Shown here one piece after another: positions 54,405 through 64,000 of a stretch of DNA of 64,000 nt. Numbering within the stretch: the stretch's first letter is position 1; each line of letters opens with the position of its first letter. The position numbers and the translations under genes were made by a program. The notes beneath the pieces were generated by a model that worked only from the letters and a program-made list of their open reading frames with translations, made no database searches and was not told where the DNA came from. The stretch comes from Aurantiochytrium sp. KH105 (lineage: Eukaryota > Sar > Bigyra > Thraustochytrida > Thraustochytriidae). Location of the stretch: assembly GCA_003116975.1 (NCBI GenBank), contig BGKB01000011.1:124001-188000 (forward strand). Reading direction: 5' to 3'.

Positions 54405-55374
54405 ATGAACGTCTCGGAGGCCACGAAGCACCGCAAGTCGGTCCGTCAGTTCCTGGACAAACCCGTCGCAGAGGAAACGGTGCGAAAGCTGCTGGAGCTC
54501 GCAGCCAGGTCGCCGTCTGGCGGCAACACGCAGGTACGTACGGAATGATGACGAAGGCAAATCCTTGTCCTGAGACAAGAAAATGGCTCTTGCGTTTGAA
54601 GTTGTTCAAGCATGATCGCATCAGGCTGAGGGACATGTTTGACTGAAGAATCTTGTCATGTACGCGCGAACACAACACAACACACATGCATAGCCATGGC
54701 ACGTATACGTTGTGATGGGAGACGCCAAGGTGGAACTTTCGGCGAAGGCGATGGAAGCTGTGATGAAAGGCGGTTTCGACGCGCCGGAGTTCAACATCTA
54801 CCCCTCGGCGGCGGAGTCCAAAGAGTTTTTGGATCGTCGGCGGCAGCTCGGGTTCAAGATGTACGAGCTTATGGGGATTGCGCGTGATGACAAGGCGGGT
54901 CGCGCAGAAGCCATGCTCAAGAACTACGATTTCTTTGGTGCTCCCGTGGGCCTCATTGTCACTGTAGATCGCGTCTGCGATCGCAACGGTAGGTTATTTC
55001 CGATTAGGATCTAATGGTGCTGGGCAAGAGCCGAATGGAGCTGTGAAGGAAAGGGTAGGTCTAGGATAAAAAGGAAATCGTCCTGACGCAATTGGTCGAT
55101 GAATTGCATGTACAAACACACAGGCTGGGGCCACGTGGGCATGTTCCTGCAAACCCTGTGCTTGCTGGCGTGCGACTTTGGCCTGGAAACTTGCTTGCAG
55201 GAGGCGTGGTCGTCGATTCATCAGACGATTTACAAGCAGCTCAATATCCCGGACTCGGAAATGCTGTGGTGCGGCGTCGCGCTGGGCTATGCGGACTGGT
55301 CCGCCAAGGTAAATGACCTGGAGAGCGAGCGGGAACCCGTGGAGAAGTTCGCCACCTTTATCAACAAGCTGTGA
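54405..55374 (+). CDS. Nitroreductase-family FMN oxidoreductase, three exons
   Basis: Coding exons are 54405-54533, 54694-54988 and 55124-55374, joining to 224 aa. Exon 1 gives the FMN-binding start (HRKSVRQFLDKPV, RSPSGGNTQ). Exon 2 resumes with PWHVYVVMGDAKVEL and ends at DRVCDRNG. Exon 3 begins with GWGHVGMFLQTLCLLACDFG and contains LGYADWSAKVNDLESERE, typical of the family C-terminus. Splice sites are GT-AG, phase 0 then phase 1, and the junctions restore family-conserved sequence exactly. Such enzymes reduce nitroaromatics, quinones or flavins with NAD(P)H; the natural substrate is unknown. It is the only gene here with clear spliceosomal introns. It is divergent from Sec5. Confidence 0.9.
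54534..54693 (+). other. Intron 1 of the nitroreductase gene
   Basis: 160 nt, GTACGT at the donor and CATAG at the acceptor, phase 0. Removing it joins GGNTQ to PWHVYVV, the expected nitroreductase order. Confidence 0.9.
54989..55123 (+). other. Intron 2 of the nitroreductase gene
   Basis: 135 nt, GTAGGT at the donor and CACAG at the acceptor, phase 1. Removal recreates a Gly codon and the continuous DRNGWGHVGMF. Confidence 0.9.
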
Positions 55375-55500
55375 GCAAGCATTTTCTCAAAGCACACGAC
55401 CTTTTTCGCAGGCAGGCAAGCCGCCGGTGGAAAAGACCAAATCAATTTATAAGTTCAAGTATCTTTCAATCGTCGCTTCTTTTTTTATAAATTGCAATGG

Positions 55501-55827
55501 TCATAAGGATTGTTGGGGGGTAGTTGATGTGCGAAACCTCGAATGGCCTTCACCTGATATTAAGCGAGCGATGGCGACCTCCTTTTGACGAATACCCACC
55601 CTTCGCTGAGACCCGCACCTGAGCTTTTTTTCAATTTCATGAATCGCAGGCCTGAGGTCCTGAACGTTCACAAAATACCTTCTTTTCTGGGCGCCGATGT
55701 GAAAGCTCGAATGGCGTATGGTGACCTCCTCCTGACGAATGCCCTTCGCTAAGACCTGCACCCATTCTTTTCCATGTACCGCAGGCCGGAGGTCCACTTT
55801 TATACCTGTTCTCTGGTATAAAATTCA
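55501..55827 (-). pseudogene. Fragment with two copies of an unknown ~45-49 aa protein repeat
   Basis: On the - strand a frame without a proper ATG reads two related units: VDLRPAVHGKEW...GIRQEEVTI and QDLRPAIHEIEK...GIRQKEVAI, so DLRPA[V/I]H recurs after 45 residues and GIRQ[E/K]EV after 49. The same duplication is visible in DNA as diverged direct copies at 55529-55660 and 55699-55795. The frame is short and bounded by stops. I do not recognise the family. It may be a relic of a gene with tandem protein repeats or of a mobile element. Confidence 0.35.
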
Positions 55828-56127
55828 TGGTCGCCAAATAGTCCAGTCGCACCTCCACTCAAGCGCAGACCTAGTCATCTAGACGTCGTGTCCTGGCGTC
55901 GTCGTGTGTCGTCGCGTGCCGCGTCTCAACCCCCTCGCGCCAGCTTGCCACGATCGCTTGCTCGCTCGCTCGCTCGCTCGATCGATCGATCGATCGCCGC
56001 CAGTGCTGCGCGAGTGCTCTGCTCTGCGCCCTCCTACTTTGCCTTCCCGGCCGGTCGACGGCGCACCAAGGCCTGCGTAGGGGTTCCTAGGCGCGCGCTA
56101 GCCCCACACGGCGCGGACGACCGACCT

Positions 56128-56143
56128 CCCCCCCCCCCCCCCC
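56128..56143. repeat. Homopolymer C16
   Basis: Sixteen C in a row. A G12 run occurs at 4445-4456. Length is likely to vary or to be miscalled. Confidence 0.9.
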
Positions 56144-56484
56144 GCTTGCTCCTTCCAGCGCGCACACTTTCTCTCCCGCAGCTAGCCGGCTGTGGCAGGC
56201 GCCGCCCAACCACCGGCACGACGCCCAAGGCCGCTCGGCCAGCAACCACGCATGCACGCAAGCCTTGCGGCTGCTGCCCCGAGGCCTCGCGCAGCTCGCC
56301 GCGACGCGACGGCAGCGGCGCGAGGTATGCGCGGGGAGAGGGCGAGGGACGCAGCGAGGGTTGCGCTCGCGGGAGCGGGGGAGAGGTGCGAGCGAGTGGG
56401 ATTGATCCTCCTCACTCATCTTTTCCTTTTTTGTCTTGTGTTTTGCCGCGTGCACCTCCCGCCGGGATGGCGCGGGGACGAGCA

Positions 56485-56600
56485 TTGCATCGCATCGCAT
56501 CGCATCGCATCGCATCGCATCGCATCGCATCGCGCACGGCATGGTATGGCATCACATCGTGCACGGCATGGTATGGCATCGCTCGCACGGCATCGCATCG
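56485..56600. repeat. GCATC pentamer array followed by a 20-bp duplication
   Basis: About nine GCATC units (56485-56533), then two exact copies of GCACGGCATGGTATGGCATC at 56534-56553 and 56561-56580, then further CATCG units. Confidence 0.85.
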
Positions 56601-57519
56601 CATCGCGAGGCATCGCGTTGCTCACGCACGGCGTCGCTCGGTGGCGCGTGCGTGCGCGCGCCCGTAACGCCCTTTGTATCTGTAGTATGTACGATGCATG
56701 CTATGACCTCGTTGTGATGTCAAGAAGATCAATTTCGCGAGCGGTCGGGCCATCCTGGGCCAGCCAGGCCAGACCAGGCTGGCCGCCGGCCCGAGCGACT
56801 TGCGATGTAGGCTTGCTTCTCTGCGGCCTCATGCGCCTGGCTCGTGCGCTTGGCTCGTGTGTTTGGGTGCTGCGCTTGGCTGGCTGGTTGGCCACTGACC
56901 ACTGACTGCAAGTGGTGAAAAATGCTATACTTTTTCTTGCTTTCCCTTTCTTGGCTCTCAAGGATCCACCCGCTCCGCGAGCGTGAAGCGTCCGACCGCC
57001 AGTCAATGCCGCGTCCGACCGCGCGGCCATGGCCATCAATCGCTCCCCGCGCCGAGCGTCCCCTCGCGTAGCCTTGGCGCCGGCGACTGGGAGCTCCCGA
57101 TCACGACCTGGGGCTGTCTATCGATTTCCTGGCTGTTTCTTTCTCCTTCTTTTTTTTTCTTTTTTTTTTACTTTCCTGTCCTTCACATGTCAAGTTCATT
57201 CTCTGCAGAGCAGCCTGGCCTCGTGAGGCATCGTCAAGGCTCCCTCGCTCTGCAGCCTCGCCTCGCCCCGGCCGCGCGGAGAGGAGCCTGGCCCTGGCCG
57301 ATGCAAGCGCGCATGGATGGACTAGTTGCCGCGGTGCTGACGAAGGAAAGGATCAATCAAGACCGGATTCTCGCTCTCCGACTCTGAGGCAAGCAAGCAA
57401 GCAAGCTCTGGCGAACGAGGCTTTCATTTCGTGAAATTTTATCATTCTTTCTTTCTTTTCTTTCTGCTTTCTCCTTTTTCACTTTTTCTGGCTGAGCGCA
57501 TTCAGTTTCTCTGGCTGAG

Positions 57520-57985
57520 CGGCAGAATGCTGGGCCGCAATAATCGTCGTGCTTTGCCGTCAAACCGACCGCATTCACTCCAAGCTTGCCAAGAAGACCC
57601 TCCGTCGATCCTACCTGCGCAAACTCTGACGCATCAAGAACAAGATCACCGAGTGTCACCGCAAGCTGGCGCTCTAGCTCTGCGCTGCGGCCTCGTATCT
57701 AATTTCGAGACGCTTCGAATGATCAACAAAATCACTCGCAAGATCAAGGGGAAACTGCGCGTCAGATGTGCCAAAGGGGCCATTTTCCGAACGATGCTCA
57801 AGTCCAACGCGAGCAATTCGAATGTTATACATTATCGTTGTTTGCGACGAGGCTTACACCTCGAGGACATGTGACGAGTGCGGCCACATCAACAACTTCA
57901 TCGGGGGCAGCCAGGTCTTCCGCTGCCCCCAATGCTATACAACCACGCCGACCGCGACATCCACGCCGCTCATGGCTAGGTAACC
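57520..57985 (+). pseudogene. Broken Fanzor/TnpB-like RNA-guided nuclease (C-terminal RuvC and zinc ribbon remnant)
   Basis: Pieces of an OrfB/TnpB-type protein lie in order but in changing frames. From about 57525: VVLCRQTDRIHSKLAKKTLR and RSYLRKL, a stop at 57627, RIKNKITECHRKLAL, a stop at 57675, then ISRRFE, a stop at 57720. A shifted frame gives RMINKITRKIKGKLRVR. Back in the first frame come IIVVCDEAYTSRTCDECGHI and GGSQVFRCPQC (Cys-x2-Cys twice, zinc ribbon). A further shift gives NHADRDIHAA, the RuvC-III Asp motif. The RuvC-II Glu-containing stretch (RRFE) is also recognisable; RuvC-I is missing. At least three stops and about three frame changes show it is dead. In eukaryotes such proteins are Fanzors, RNA-guided DNA endonucleases carried by transposons. 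Confidence 0.8.
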
Positions 57986-58755
57986 AGCGAACTGCATCCC
58001 TGAGAGACCAGGTTTACACCCGGACACGAGTGTTCTAACTCCCCCGCGTTCCCCGATCAACGCGAGGCCTACCGACTGTGAGGTTAGAGATAAGGGATGT
58101 CCGTGCTTTTTTTCTTTTCTTTTTTACCTTCTCACGCCAATCAAGACACAGTCGCTCGTTCAGATACCAGCTAGCCACTCCGAGCCGCCGGTCAAGGTGC
58201 AGCGCAGCGCCCAGCACAGCACAGCTCCGCCCCGCTGCTCCGCAGACCAACCTACCCAGAGCTAACCAGAGCTGCCTGCGCAAAGCGCGCGCGCCACGGA
58301 GGTCGCCGACCGGCACTGCACGGACGGGCCATTCGCCTCTTTCTTTATTGACGCACACTTCACCCGGCTTCTTCCTGCTCCCTCCCTCCTCCGTTCCCTG
58401 CTTCCGCGTCCCTCCTCCTCGACCGCCGCGCCACGGAGCCCGCACCGGCCGCGGCCAGCCGCGCGGCCGCTCGCCGTGGTTGCTGTCTCGGCTGTCTCGG
58501 TCTTCAAGTTGGCGTCTCGGCGCCTCGGCAGGCCGTCTTGGCGTCTGCACAAAGTCAGCTTGGCTGCAGCTGCAGCTGGCTGGAGCGGCCGGTGGCGGCT
58601 GCGGGCGGCTGCGGCGCACACGCTCAACGTGTCTATCCTATCGTCTGTGCTGTCTGCAGCCGACTGCGGACCGCCTGGCCGCCTGGCCGGCTGCCTGGCT
58701 GGCTGGCTATCCATTAACATCCGTACCCGCACCCGCATCATTCACATGATTCGCA

Positions 58756-58790
58756 CTCGCATTCGCATTCGCATTCGCATTCGCATTCGC
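58756..58790. repeat. CATTCG hexamer array
   Basis: Five to six units. The reverse-complement hexamer (GCGAAT) forms a short array at 61385-61408, in inverted orientation. Confidence 0.85.
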
Positions 58791-59022
58791 GATCGCACGG
58801 GAGTTCGTTCGCGTTGGCGGCAGCCTTGCTGGCTGGCTGGCTGGATGGCTGGCTGGAGCTGCGGCTGCTGGCCGCCTGCCACCGACCGCATTCTCCCGGC
58901 AACGAACACGGCGGTAGGAAGATAAAGACTGTGGCAGGTGGCGCTCACATCAATCTATCCGTGGCAACAATCGATCAATCGATCATTCGTTTGATGACCC
59001 GCGAGCGCGGCGTCAGTGCTAG

Positions 59023-59024
<2 letters not shown>

Positions 59025-59062
<38 letters not shown>
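59025..59062. repeat. GCCA tetramer array
   Basis: About nine uninterrupted GCCA/CAGC units. Confidence 0.9.
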
Positions 59063-59063
<1 letters not shown>

Positions 59064-59193
59064 GGCAGCTGCAGCGGCCAGGTCTAGCCAGCCAGCCAGG
59101 CGCGGACTTTGGGACAAAGAGAAGCTTGAAAACAGAAAGAACAAGCAAGAGCCTTGAGCCTAGAAACTCGGCTGCTCACGTCGATAAATTAAA

Positions 59194-59253
59194 ATTCATT
59201 CATTCATTCATTCATTCATTCGTTCATTCGTTCACTCGCTCGCTCGCGCGCTC
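59194..59253. repeat. ATTC tetramer array grading into CGTTC and GCTC
   Basis: Seven or more CATT units followed by GTTC and CTCG units. Confidence 0.85.
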
Positions 59254-59463
59254 GAGGCCCCTGTACTGCAGATGCAGCTAGCTGCCTGTCAAGCCATAGG
59301 CCGAGCGAGTCGGGGGGAGACTGGCAACCAGCCAGCCAGGCCGCTCGCTCGCTGTACAAGAAAAGGCTCGCTCGCTATCCAGGTCCCGCACGTAGTAGCT
59401 CGGGACGCGACGCGAAGGCCAGCAGCGTCCAGCTTTTTTGACGAAGCAGGCAAAGCCAGCGCC

Positions 59464-59489
59464 AGCAGCAGCAGCAGCAGCAGCAGCAG
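59464..59489. repeat. CAG trinucleotide run
   Basis: Eight to nine CAG units outside any supported gene. Confidence 0.9.
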
Positions 59490-59670
59490 TCTCCGTAGCC
59501 GGAGCGAGCGAAGCAACACAGAGAGCGACCGGCGATCACGAGCACGAGCACGCTCACTCTCCGGTTGATTGGTTTCCATTCCTTCTTCATTCCTTCATCG
59601 ATTCTTTCCTTCGTTCTTCCTTTCGTTCACTCATTCTTTCCTTCAATTATTCTTGAGAAAAATTTTCTAG

Positions 59671-59700
59671 GCTAGGCCTAGGCCTAGACTTAGGCCTATT
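59671..59700. promoter_or_regulatory. Cluster of three TAGGCCTA palindromes
   Basis: Exact octamers at 59673-59680, 59679-59686 (overlapping) and 59691-59698. No gene start is near, so a role other than a promoter element, such as an origin or protein-binding cluster, is possible. Confidence 0.4.
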
Positions 59701-60476
59701 CATAATTTTTATCGGCCAGCCAGCTAGACTCACTCGCCTGCCGGTTGCGCTTGGGTAGTTAGAAGCGGGGGTCCGTCCGCCCGGCCGTGTGGTGAGCGCC
59801 GCCTGCCTGCCTGCCTGCCTGCCTGCCTGGTCTTCAGGACAAGTCCGCGCCGCCAGGCCAGCGAGCCGGTCCAAGCCAGGCGCGCCGGCGGCAGGCGGGT
59901 AGGCGAGCGAGCGCTTCTGGCCGCGGGTCGGGCGGCTGGCATTTGTCTGTCCAGCCACCTAGCTGGAGCGCTAGTGGCGGGTGGTTGGTTGGCTGGTTGG
60001 TCGGTAGGCTCGGTCTGCATGGCGCGTAGGCAGCTCAGCTTCCTTGTGTCGCTTCTGCCCCCTTGCCGCTACCAAGTATTCGCTACGGCCGGGTTACTAT
60101 ACTCTCTACGTACATACTACTATGATACACACGGGCCAAAAGGGGGGTTGGCAGGGTAACTCGGCGCGGCGAAAGCTGCGGGCCACAGCTCAGCCTTGGA
60201 CCCCGCACAGCAGTCTATGTGGGCGTTGCGGACGAAATGGATTCCTATCTACGCATGGAGACACACGGCGTACGTCCTGGTCCCGCGCGCCGTCTGGGAG
60301 AACGGTGAACCCCGCAGATTCCAAGTGTGAGCGCGCTCATCCCGCAGCGCTCCCACCGCTGCGCGCTACATCTTCCATAATGCTGCGCGATCCCTCCCCG
60401 CAGCAGGGGACAAGGTCTCTCGTGACGGCCGCGCCGCCCCGCAGCGCACCAGTGCCCGGGGGCCCCGCGCTTGCCA

Positions 60477-60549
60477 GAAAGAAACAAAGAAAGAAACAAA
60501 AAATGAAACATCAAGAAAAGAAACAAAGAAAGAAACAAAGAAACAAAGA
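60477..60549. repeat. AAAGAAAC/AAAC repeat tract
   Basis: An imperfect 8-9 bp purine-rich repeat of about 73 bp. Confidence 0.85.
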
Positions 60550-61634
60550 CCGGCCACCAGCCAGGCTCAGCCGCTCCTATCCGCCAACGCGCCGGCGTGC
60601 CCATACCGCGCGGAGGGAAGCTCGCGGGCTGGGCCACGAGGTCTTCGCGGCCGCGTGCGATTTCCATTGCGAGGGCGAGGGCGCGGGCGAGTAAGTAAAA
60701 GTAAGAGGTGCAGCAAGAGCACCTTTGGCCGCTGGTCGCTGCACTCACTCCTGCCTGCACGCCGACGAGGCTGCGGCCGCCCGGACGGCAAGAAGGAGAA
60801 GAAGGAGCGGACGCGGGTCGCCTAGCTAGCAGCAACCCAGGCAGACGTGGGCGGCGGAGACGGCGGAAGCGGCCGCGGCGGAAACTGAAAAACAAGAAGG
60901 AGGAGGAGCAGAAGAAGAAAAAAAACGCAGAAGAAAAGAAAAGAAAAAAAGAAGAAAATGGAAAAAGAAGAAAGAAAAAAAGAAGAAGCAGGAGCCGCTG
61001 AAGCACAAGCGCGTCTACATTTTGTTCTCCTCGCGCCGAGGCGCCGCGAGCGCGTGAAGGAGCGCGTTGCGCCCCCGCCGTCTGCGCTCCCGCCCTCGGC
61101 CCGCCTCGGCCCGCGTCGCCCTCGCCTCACCGCCCCGGCACCCGCCCGCCGCAGCCCGCTTCTCGCGGGTCTCCCGGGAGTCTCAACAGCGCTGGCCTCG
61201 GACTCACAGTCGCAAGGGTCAGTGCCAGGCTCGGAGGGGCAGAGCTGTGCTCGCGCCCAATAAACAGCTCCCTCTCTCCCCCTCCCTCCCTCCTCCACTG
61301 GGAGAGAGAGGAGAGCAGAGCAGAGGAGACAAGAGCAGAGGGAAGAAGCAGGGCGGAGCAGGAGGGCCAGCGAACCCACCAAGAGCGAATGCGAATGCGA
61401 ATGCGAAAGCCACAGCGAAAGCAAAAACTGATCGGCGGAGGCAAGCACGGCGAGAGCGGCGCGGCCTCGCGGTAGGCAGACGCGGCAGAGCACGCGGGCG
61501 CGAGCAGGCTGCGAGCGAGCGAGCGAGAGAAGAGCGCGGGCGCGCGAGCGCGGAGGCGAGGCGAGAGCGGGTGAGAGAGGCCAGCGAGCTCTTTCTCGTT
61601 TAGCGCCAAGGAGGTCGACGCGGAGGAGGACTCG

Positions 61635-61862
61635 ATGCAGCTCCGCGAGGCGGCCGCCGCGATGCTCGCGGTGAGCGAGGGCAGGCGCGCGGGGAGCGAT
61701 GGCGCAGGCGGCGCGGCGCAGACGCAGCCGCAGCGGCAGCTGAAGCGGCAGCGCGAGGAGAGCGGCGAGGAGCAGGAAAACATGATGCCGCTGGCGCGAG
61801 GCCGCCTTTTAGCAGGCAGCAGCGACAGGCGGCTCCACCACCTGCANCCGGACTCGGACTGA
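61635..61862 (+). CDS. Uncertain short ORF, possible first exon
   Basis: 75 codons from ATG 61635 to TGA 61860-61862, with an in-frame stop upstream. It begins MQLREAAAAMLAVSEGRRAG, followed by Gln/Arg-rich and Glu-rich text. A GTGAGC that could be a splice donor lies about 36 nt into the frame. An ambiguous base N at 61847 falls inside it. I see no domain. It could be a small gene, a first exon or chance. Confidence 0.2.
   Translation: MQLREAAAAMLAVSEGRRAGSDGAGGAAQTQPQRQLKRQREESGEEQENMMPLARGRLLAGSSDRRLHHLXPDSD
61847..61847. other. Ambiguous base (N)
   Basis: The only N in the window. It marks an unresolved assembly position within GC-rich sequence. Confidence 0.95.
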
Positions 61863-62732
61863 CTGCCCGCCCCTGTCTCCGGCGGCTGGCCACTATGGCC
61901 TTTCCGCCTATACTCGACTTGGCGCCCAGGAGGGCAAGTCGCCATGGTCGGGCGAATCCACTCTCACAAACAGACATACGTACTACATGCATACGCCACT
62001 GTGAGCGAATGCACGGGAGGCTATGGAGTAGTATCTATAGCTGTAGCGAGCGAGCTAGCTTTCCCGACAGACCGCGAGACAGCGAGCGCGCATGATACGC
62101 GGCGACAGAGCAATTTGGCTAGCTGGCTCGATGGCGTCGCAGAGCGCGCGCGCGGGCGGGAGAAAGGTCGAGGACCGGGCAGGCGGGAAAGAGGTCGAGG
62201 AGACGGGGCGTTTCCGCACGCGCGGCGCGGGCCAAGAAGGCCGCTGCTCCAGGCCGCGCGGGCAGGTTTCCTTTCTCCTTTCTTTCTTTCCTTGTTTCCT
62301 TCTTTGGGGGAGAAAAGGAAAAAAAATGGAATGAAAGAAAGAAAGGCGAAGATGACGAGCTAGCAAGCAAGCAAGCAAGCAAGCACTCGCTCGCAACGAG
62401 CGTCATAAACCCCCCCCCTCCCTTCCCCCAACCACCCTCAACTCCCCTTCCCCGACCTCGCGCGAGCCGTCCAGCGCAAGCCGCGGACGCACGCTCGGGT
62501 CGCACCGGAGGCAGCCTGCGCCAGCCAGCCGGCAACCGCGCGCGGAAGCAGCAGCAGAGGACAGGAAAGAAAGCCGAGGACACGAGAGGAGGACTCGGAA
62601 GCAAGGAAGAAAAGAAAGAAGAAAAACAGTCCTCGGCCTCTCCGCTCTCTCTCGCCCTCGCTCGCTTCACCGTCCGTCTGTGTGTCCTGCCAGGTTTTCG
62701 TGCGCGCTGCCCTTCTCCAGCCGCAGCTGCGC

Positions 62733-62771
<39 letters not shown>

Positions 62772-63646
62772 TGTGCGCGTGTGCGCGGCAAAGTTTGCGT
62801 GCTAGCGTCGCGTCTGGGCGCAAGCGAGCGAGGAGCTTGAGGAGGACTGGGGGGGCATGTTTTTGGTCCATCCGCGGGCGTGATGATGATGTAGTAGTAG
62901 TAGCATGTGATGGATGGATGCAAGCAGCAAGGGCGAGCCGCAGCCGAGGCCAGCTGGCCGAGGACGACATCAAGCTCGGCGTGGCGGGCCGGGTGCGGCC
63001 GGATGAATGCGGTGCAGAAGACGCGGCATGAACAAGAACAAAAAGCCAAAAGCAGGCGAGGGAGAAATGGGAGAGGAGGAGCGTTTAGGCGAGGGCGGAG
63101 CGGAGCGAGTGTACCCGCCTCTTTACTTCTTTTACCTTACCTTTTTACCGCCGCCGTGCGAATGTGTTGCCTTGCATTACATGCGTGGCCCACGTTGCGT
63201 GCGGCGAGGCGAACGACGGAGTGATTGATTGATTCATTGTTTCATCGATCGATCGATCGATCGATCGACTGACTGATTGTGTGACGATAGCAAAGAGCCA
63301 AAACTATTATTTTTATTGCTCACAGCCTGCCTCATCTTCTTCTCCTTCTTCTTGTCCGCCAGCCGACCAACGAGGACCACCACGCCTCAGCGTCAGCTGG
63401 CCGCTGCAGCTTCAGCTGGAGCTGACATAGCAAGGCGCGACAAACAAACACGCCCTGCTGAGGTGGCGTTGCGCCCAGAAACCTTTGGTGGCTGAATCGG
63501 CCGCGAGATGGAAACTCTGCTCATGTTAACATTGCTGTTCACATCATCAGAGAACAGATTGTCTTTTTTTCTTCAAGTTCTTTTTTTTCTTTTTTTCTCG
63601 AAAAGCAAATCCTCACCGGCGGCGACGGCAACGTTGGAAAAGAAAC
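61863..63646. other. Microsatellite-rich spacer before the last gene
   Basis: 1.8 kb with no confident gene: AAGC array (62361-62384), GCGT array (62731-62784), GATC array (63244-63268), and T-rich tracts shortly before 63600, near the start of the last gene. Confidence 0.45.
62731..62784. repeat. GCGT tetramer array
   Basis: About ten GCGT units passing into GTGTGCGC sequence (potential Z-DNA-like purine/pyrimidine alternation). Confidence 0.9.
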
Positions 63647-64000
63647 ATGCGACGCGCGCGCGCAGACAGCGCGGGCGAGCGCCGAGGCCTCCTCGGCGGC
63701 CCCCACGGCGGCGAACAAGACCCCGTAAACTCGACCGTCAGGACCTCATCCAGAACTAAACTCTGCAGCTGGCTTCTCGCGCCCGTGGTCATCCTGGTCC
63801 TCTTTCTGGGCCTCGCGCCAACGTCCCGTCTCCAGGGACAGTCCCACGACGTAGATACTCTCGCAAAAGACACACCAGTCGCCACCACCAGAGCAACGAG
63901 CGTTCCAAGCAACGCGCGCCAACCTGCTGCTCAAGTCTCCAGCGCGTGGTCGCACGAAGAGGCTTATGCAGAGGTCCAACTGCAAAATCTGGGCAACGCC
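63647..64000 (+). CDS. Type II membrane protein, N-terminal part (runs off window)
   Basis: An ATG at 63647 opens a frame of 118 codons that reaches the right edge without a stop. The first ~38 residues are Arg/Gly-rich, then a hydrophobic segment (about 43-60, WLLAPVVILVLFLGLAP) is followed by a Ser/Thr/Ala/Gln-rich stem. This is the shape of a signal anchor with a lumenal stem, as in Golgi glycosyltransferases. The catalytic part, if any, lies outside the window, so no function is assigned. The start is the first ATG and is preceded by a T-rich tract. Confidence 0.55.
   Translation, partial: MRRARADSAGERRGLLGGPHGGEQDPVNSTVRTSSRTKLCSWLLAPVVILVLFLGLAPTSRLQGQSHDVDTLAKDTPVATTRATSVPSNARQPAAQVSSAWSHEEAYAEVQLQNLGNA

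Larger units (their letters stand above)
55375..57519. other. Gene-poor spacer with decayed repeats and microsatellites
   Basis: 2.1 kb. It contains a diverged direct repeat (55529-55795), GCTC and GATC runs (about 55957-55996), a C16 run (56128-56143), a GCATC array (56485-56533) with a 20-bp duplication after it, and T-rich tracts (57146-57172). ORFs here are repeats or GC-biased noise. Confidence 0.45.
57986..61634. other. Gene-poor, microsatellite-dense region
   Basis: 3.6 kb with no confident gene. Arrays in order: TGGC runs (58677-58710 and 58826-58857), CATTCG (58756-58790), GCCA (59025-59062), ATTC (59194-59253), CAG (59464-59489), TAGGCCTA x3 (59673-59698), CCTG (59801-59829), AAAGAAAC (60477-60549), AAG-rich purine tract (60895-60990) and GCGAAT (61385-61408). 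Long ORFs here have skewed composition and no domain. Confidence 0.45.

Noticed and set aside
55888..56667. 259-codon + strand ORF
   Set aside because: Built from GATC, polyC and GCATC repeats; the protein is Ser/Arg/His repeat text.
58756..59253. Possible CRISPR-like array because of regularly repeated units
   Set aside because: Units are 4-6 bp microsatellites without spacers; the genome is eukaryotic.
61067..62973. Overlapping long ORFs on both strands (178, 223, 272 and 284 codons)
   Set aside because: GC-biased and microsatellite-derived, with no domain. One spans the ambiguous base.

Overview
This window comes from a nuclear genome of a GC-rich, intron-poor protist. The gene content is eukaryotic: VPS13, SMN, ECM29, exocyst Sec5, wybutosine enzymes, PUM3 and a SET-domain protein. 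Most genes read as one uninterrupted frame, and only one (a nitroreductase) shows clear spliceosomal introns. Spacers are short and full of simple repeats. A labyrinthulomycete/thraustochytrid-type stramenopile is my best guess. That is an inference from gene style, not something the sequence proves.

Layout. 1-18.8 kb is a dense housekeeping block: VPS13-like (-, runs off the left edge), a Cys-rich membrane protein (+), a Tudor-less SMN (-), a C-CAP/TBCC-like plus TPR protein (-), GatA/QRSL1 amidotransferase (+), PUM3/Puf6 (-), and a very large wybutosine fusion protein TYW3-Kelch-TYW2-JmjC (+). 19-32.6 kb holds four paralogous membrane-anchored class 3 lipases, two on - then two on +, with long repeat-rich spacers and an A/T-richer decayed-looking stretch at 24.2-25.2 kb. 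32.9-55.4 kb is a second dense block: SET protein (+), ECM29 (+), PP2C/PTC7-like phosphatase (+), ankyrin-BSD protein (-), aquaporin-like protein (+), coiled-coil protein (-), Sec5 (-) and nitroreductase (+, three exons). 55.4-63.6 kb is gene-poor and loaded with microsatellites. It contains a broken Fanzor/TnpB-like nuclease and a decayed protein-repeat fragment. The window ends in the start of a type II membrane protein.

How the genes relate. Most neighbours are functionally unrelated, and many are divergent pairs with 350-1150 bp between start codons, so shared promoters are likely. A CACTTGCG/CGCAAGTG motif recurs in several of these spacers, and a TAGGCCTA palindrome recurs in several other intergenic spacers. 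The lipase cluster is the only family-level expansion. The strongest novelty candidates are the four-module tRNA wybutosine fusion with an internal duplication, the Fanzor relic, and the lipase cluster with a conserved cytosolic NPx[F/Y] motif.
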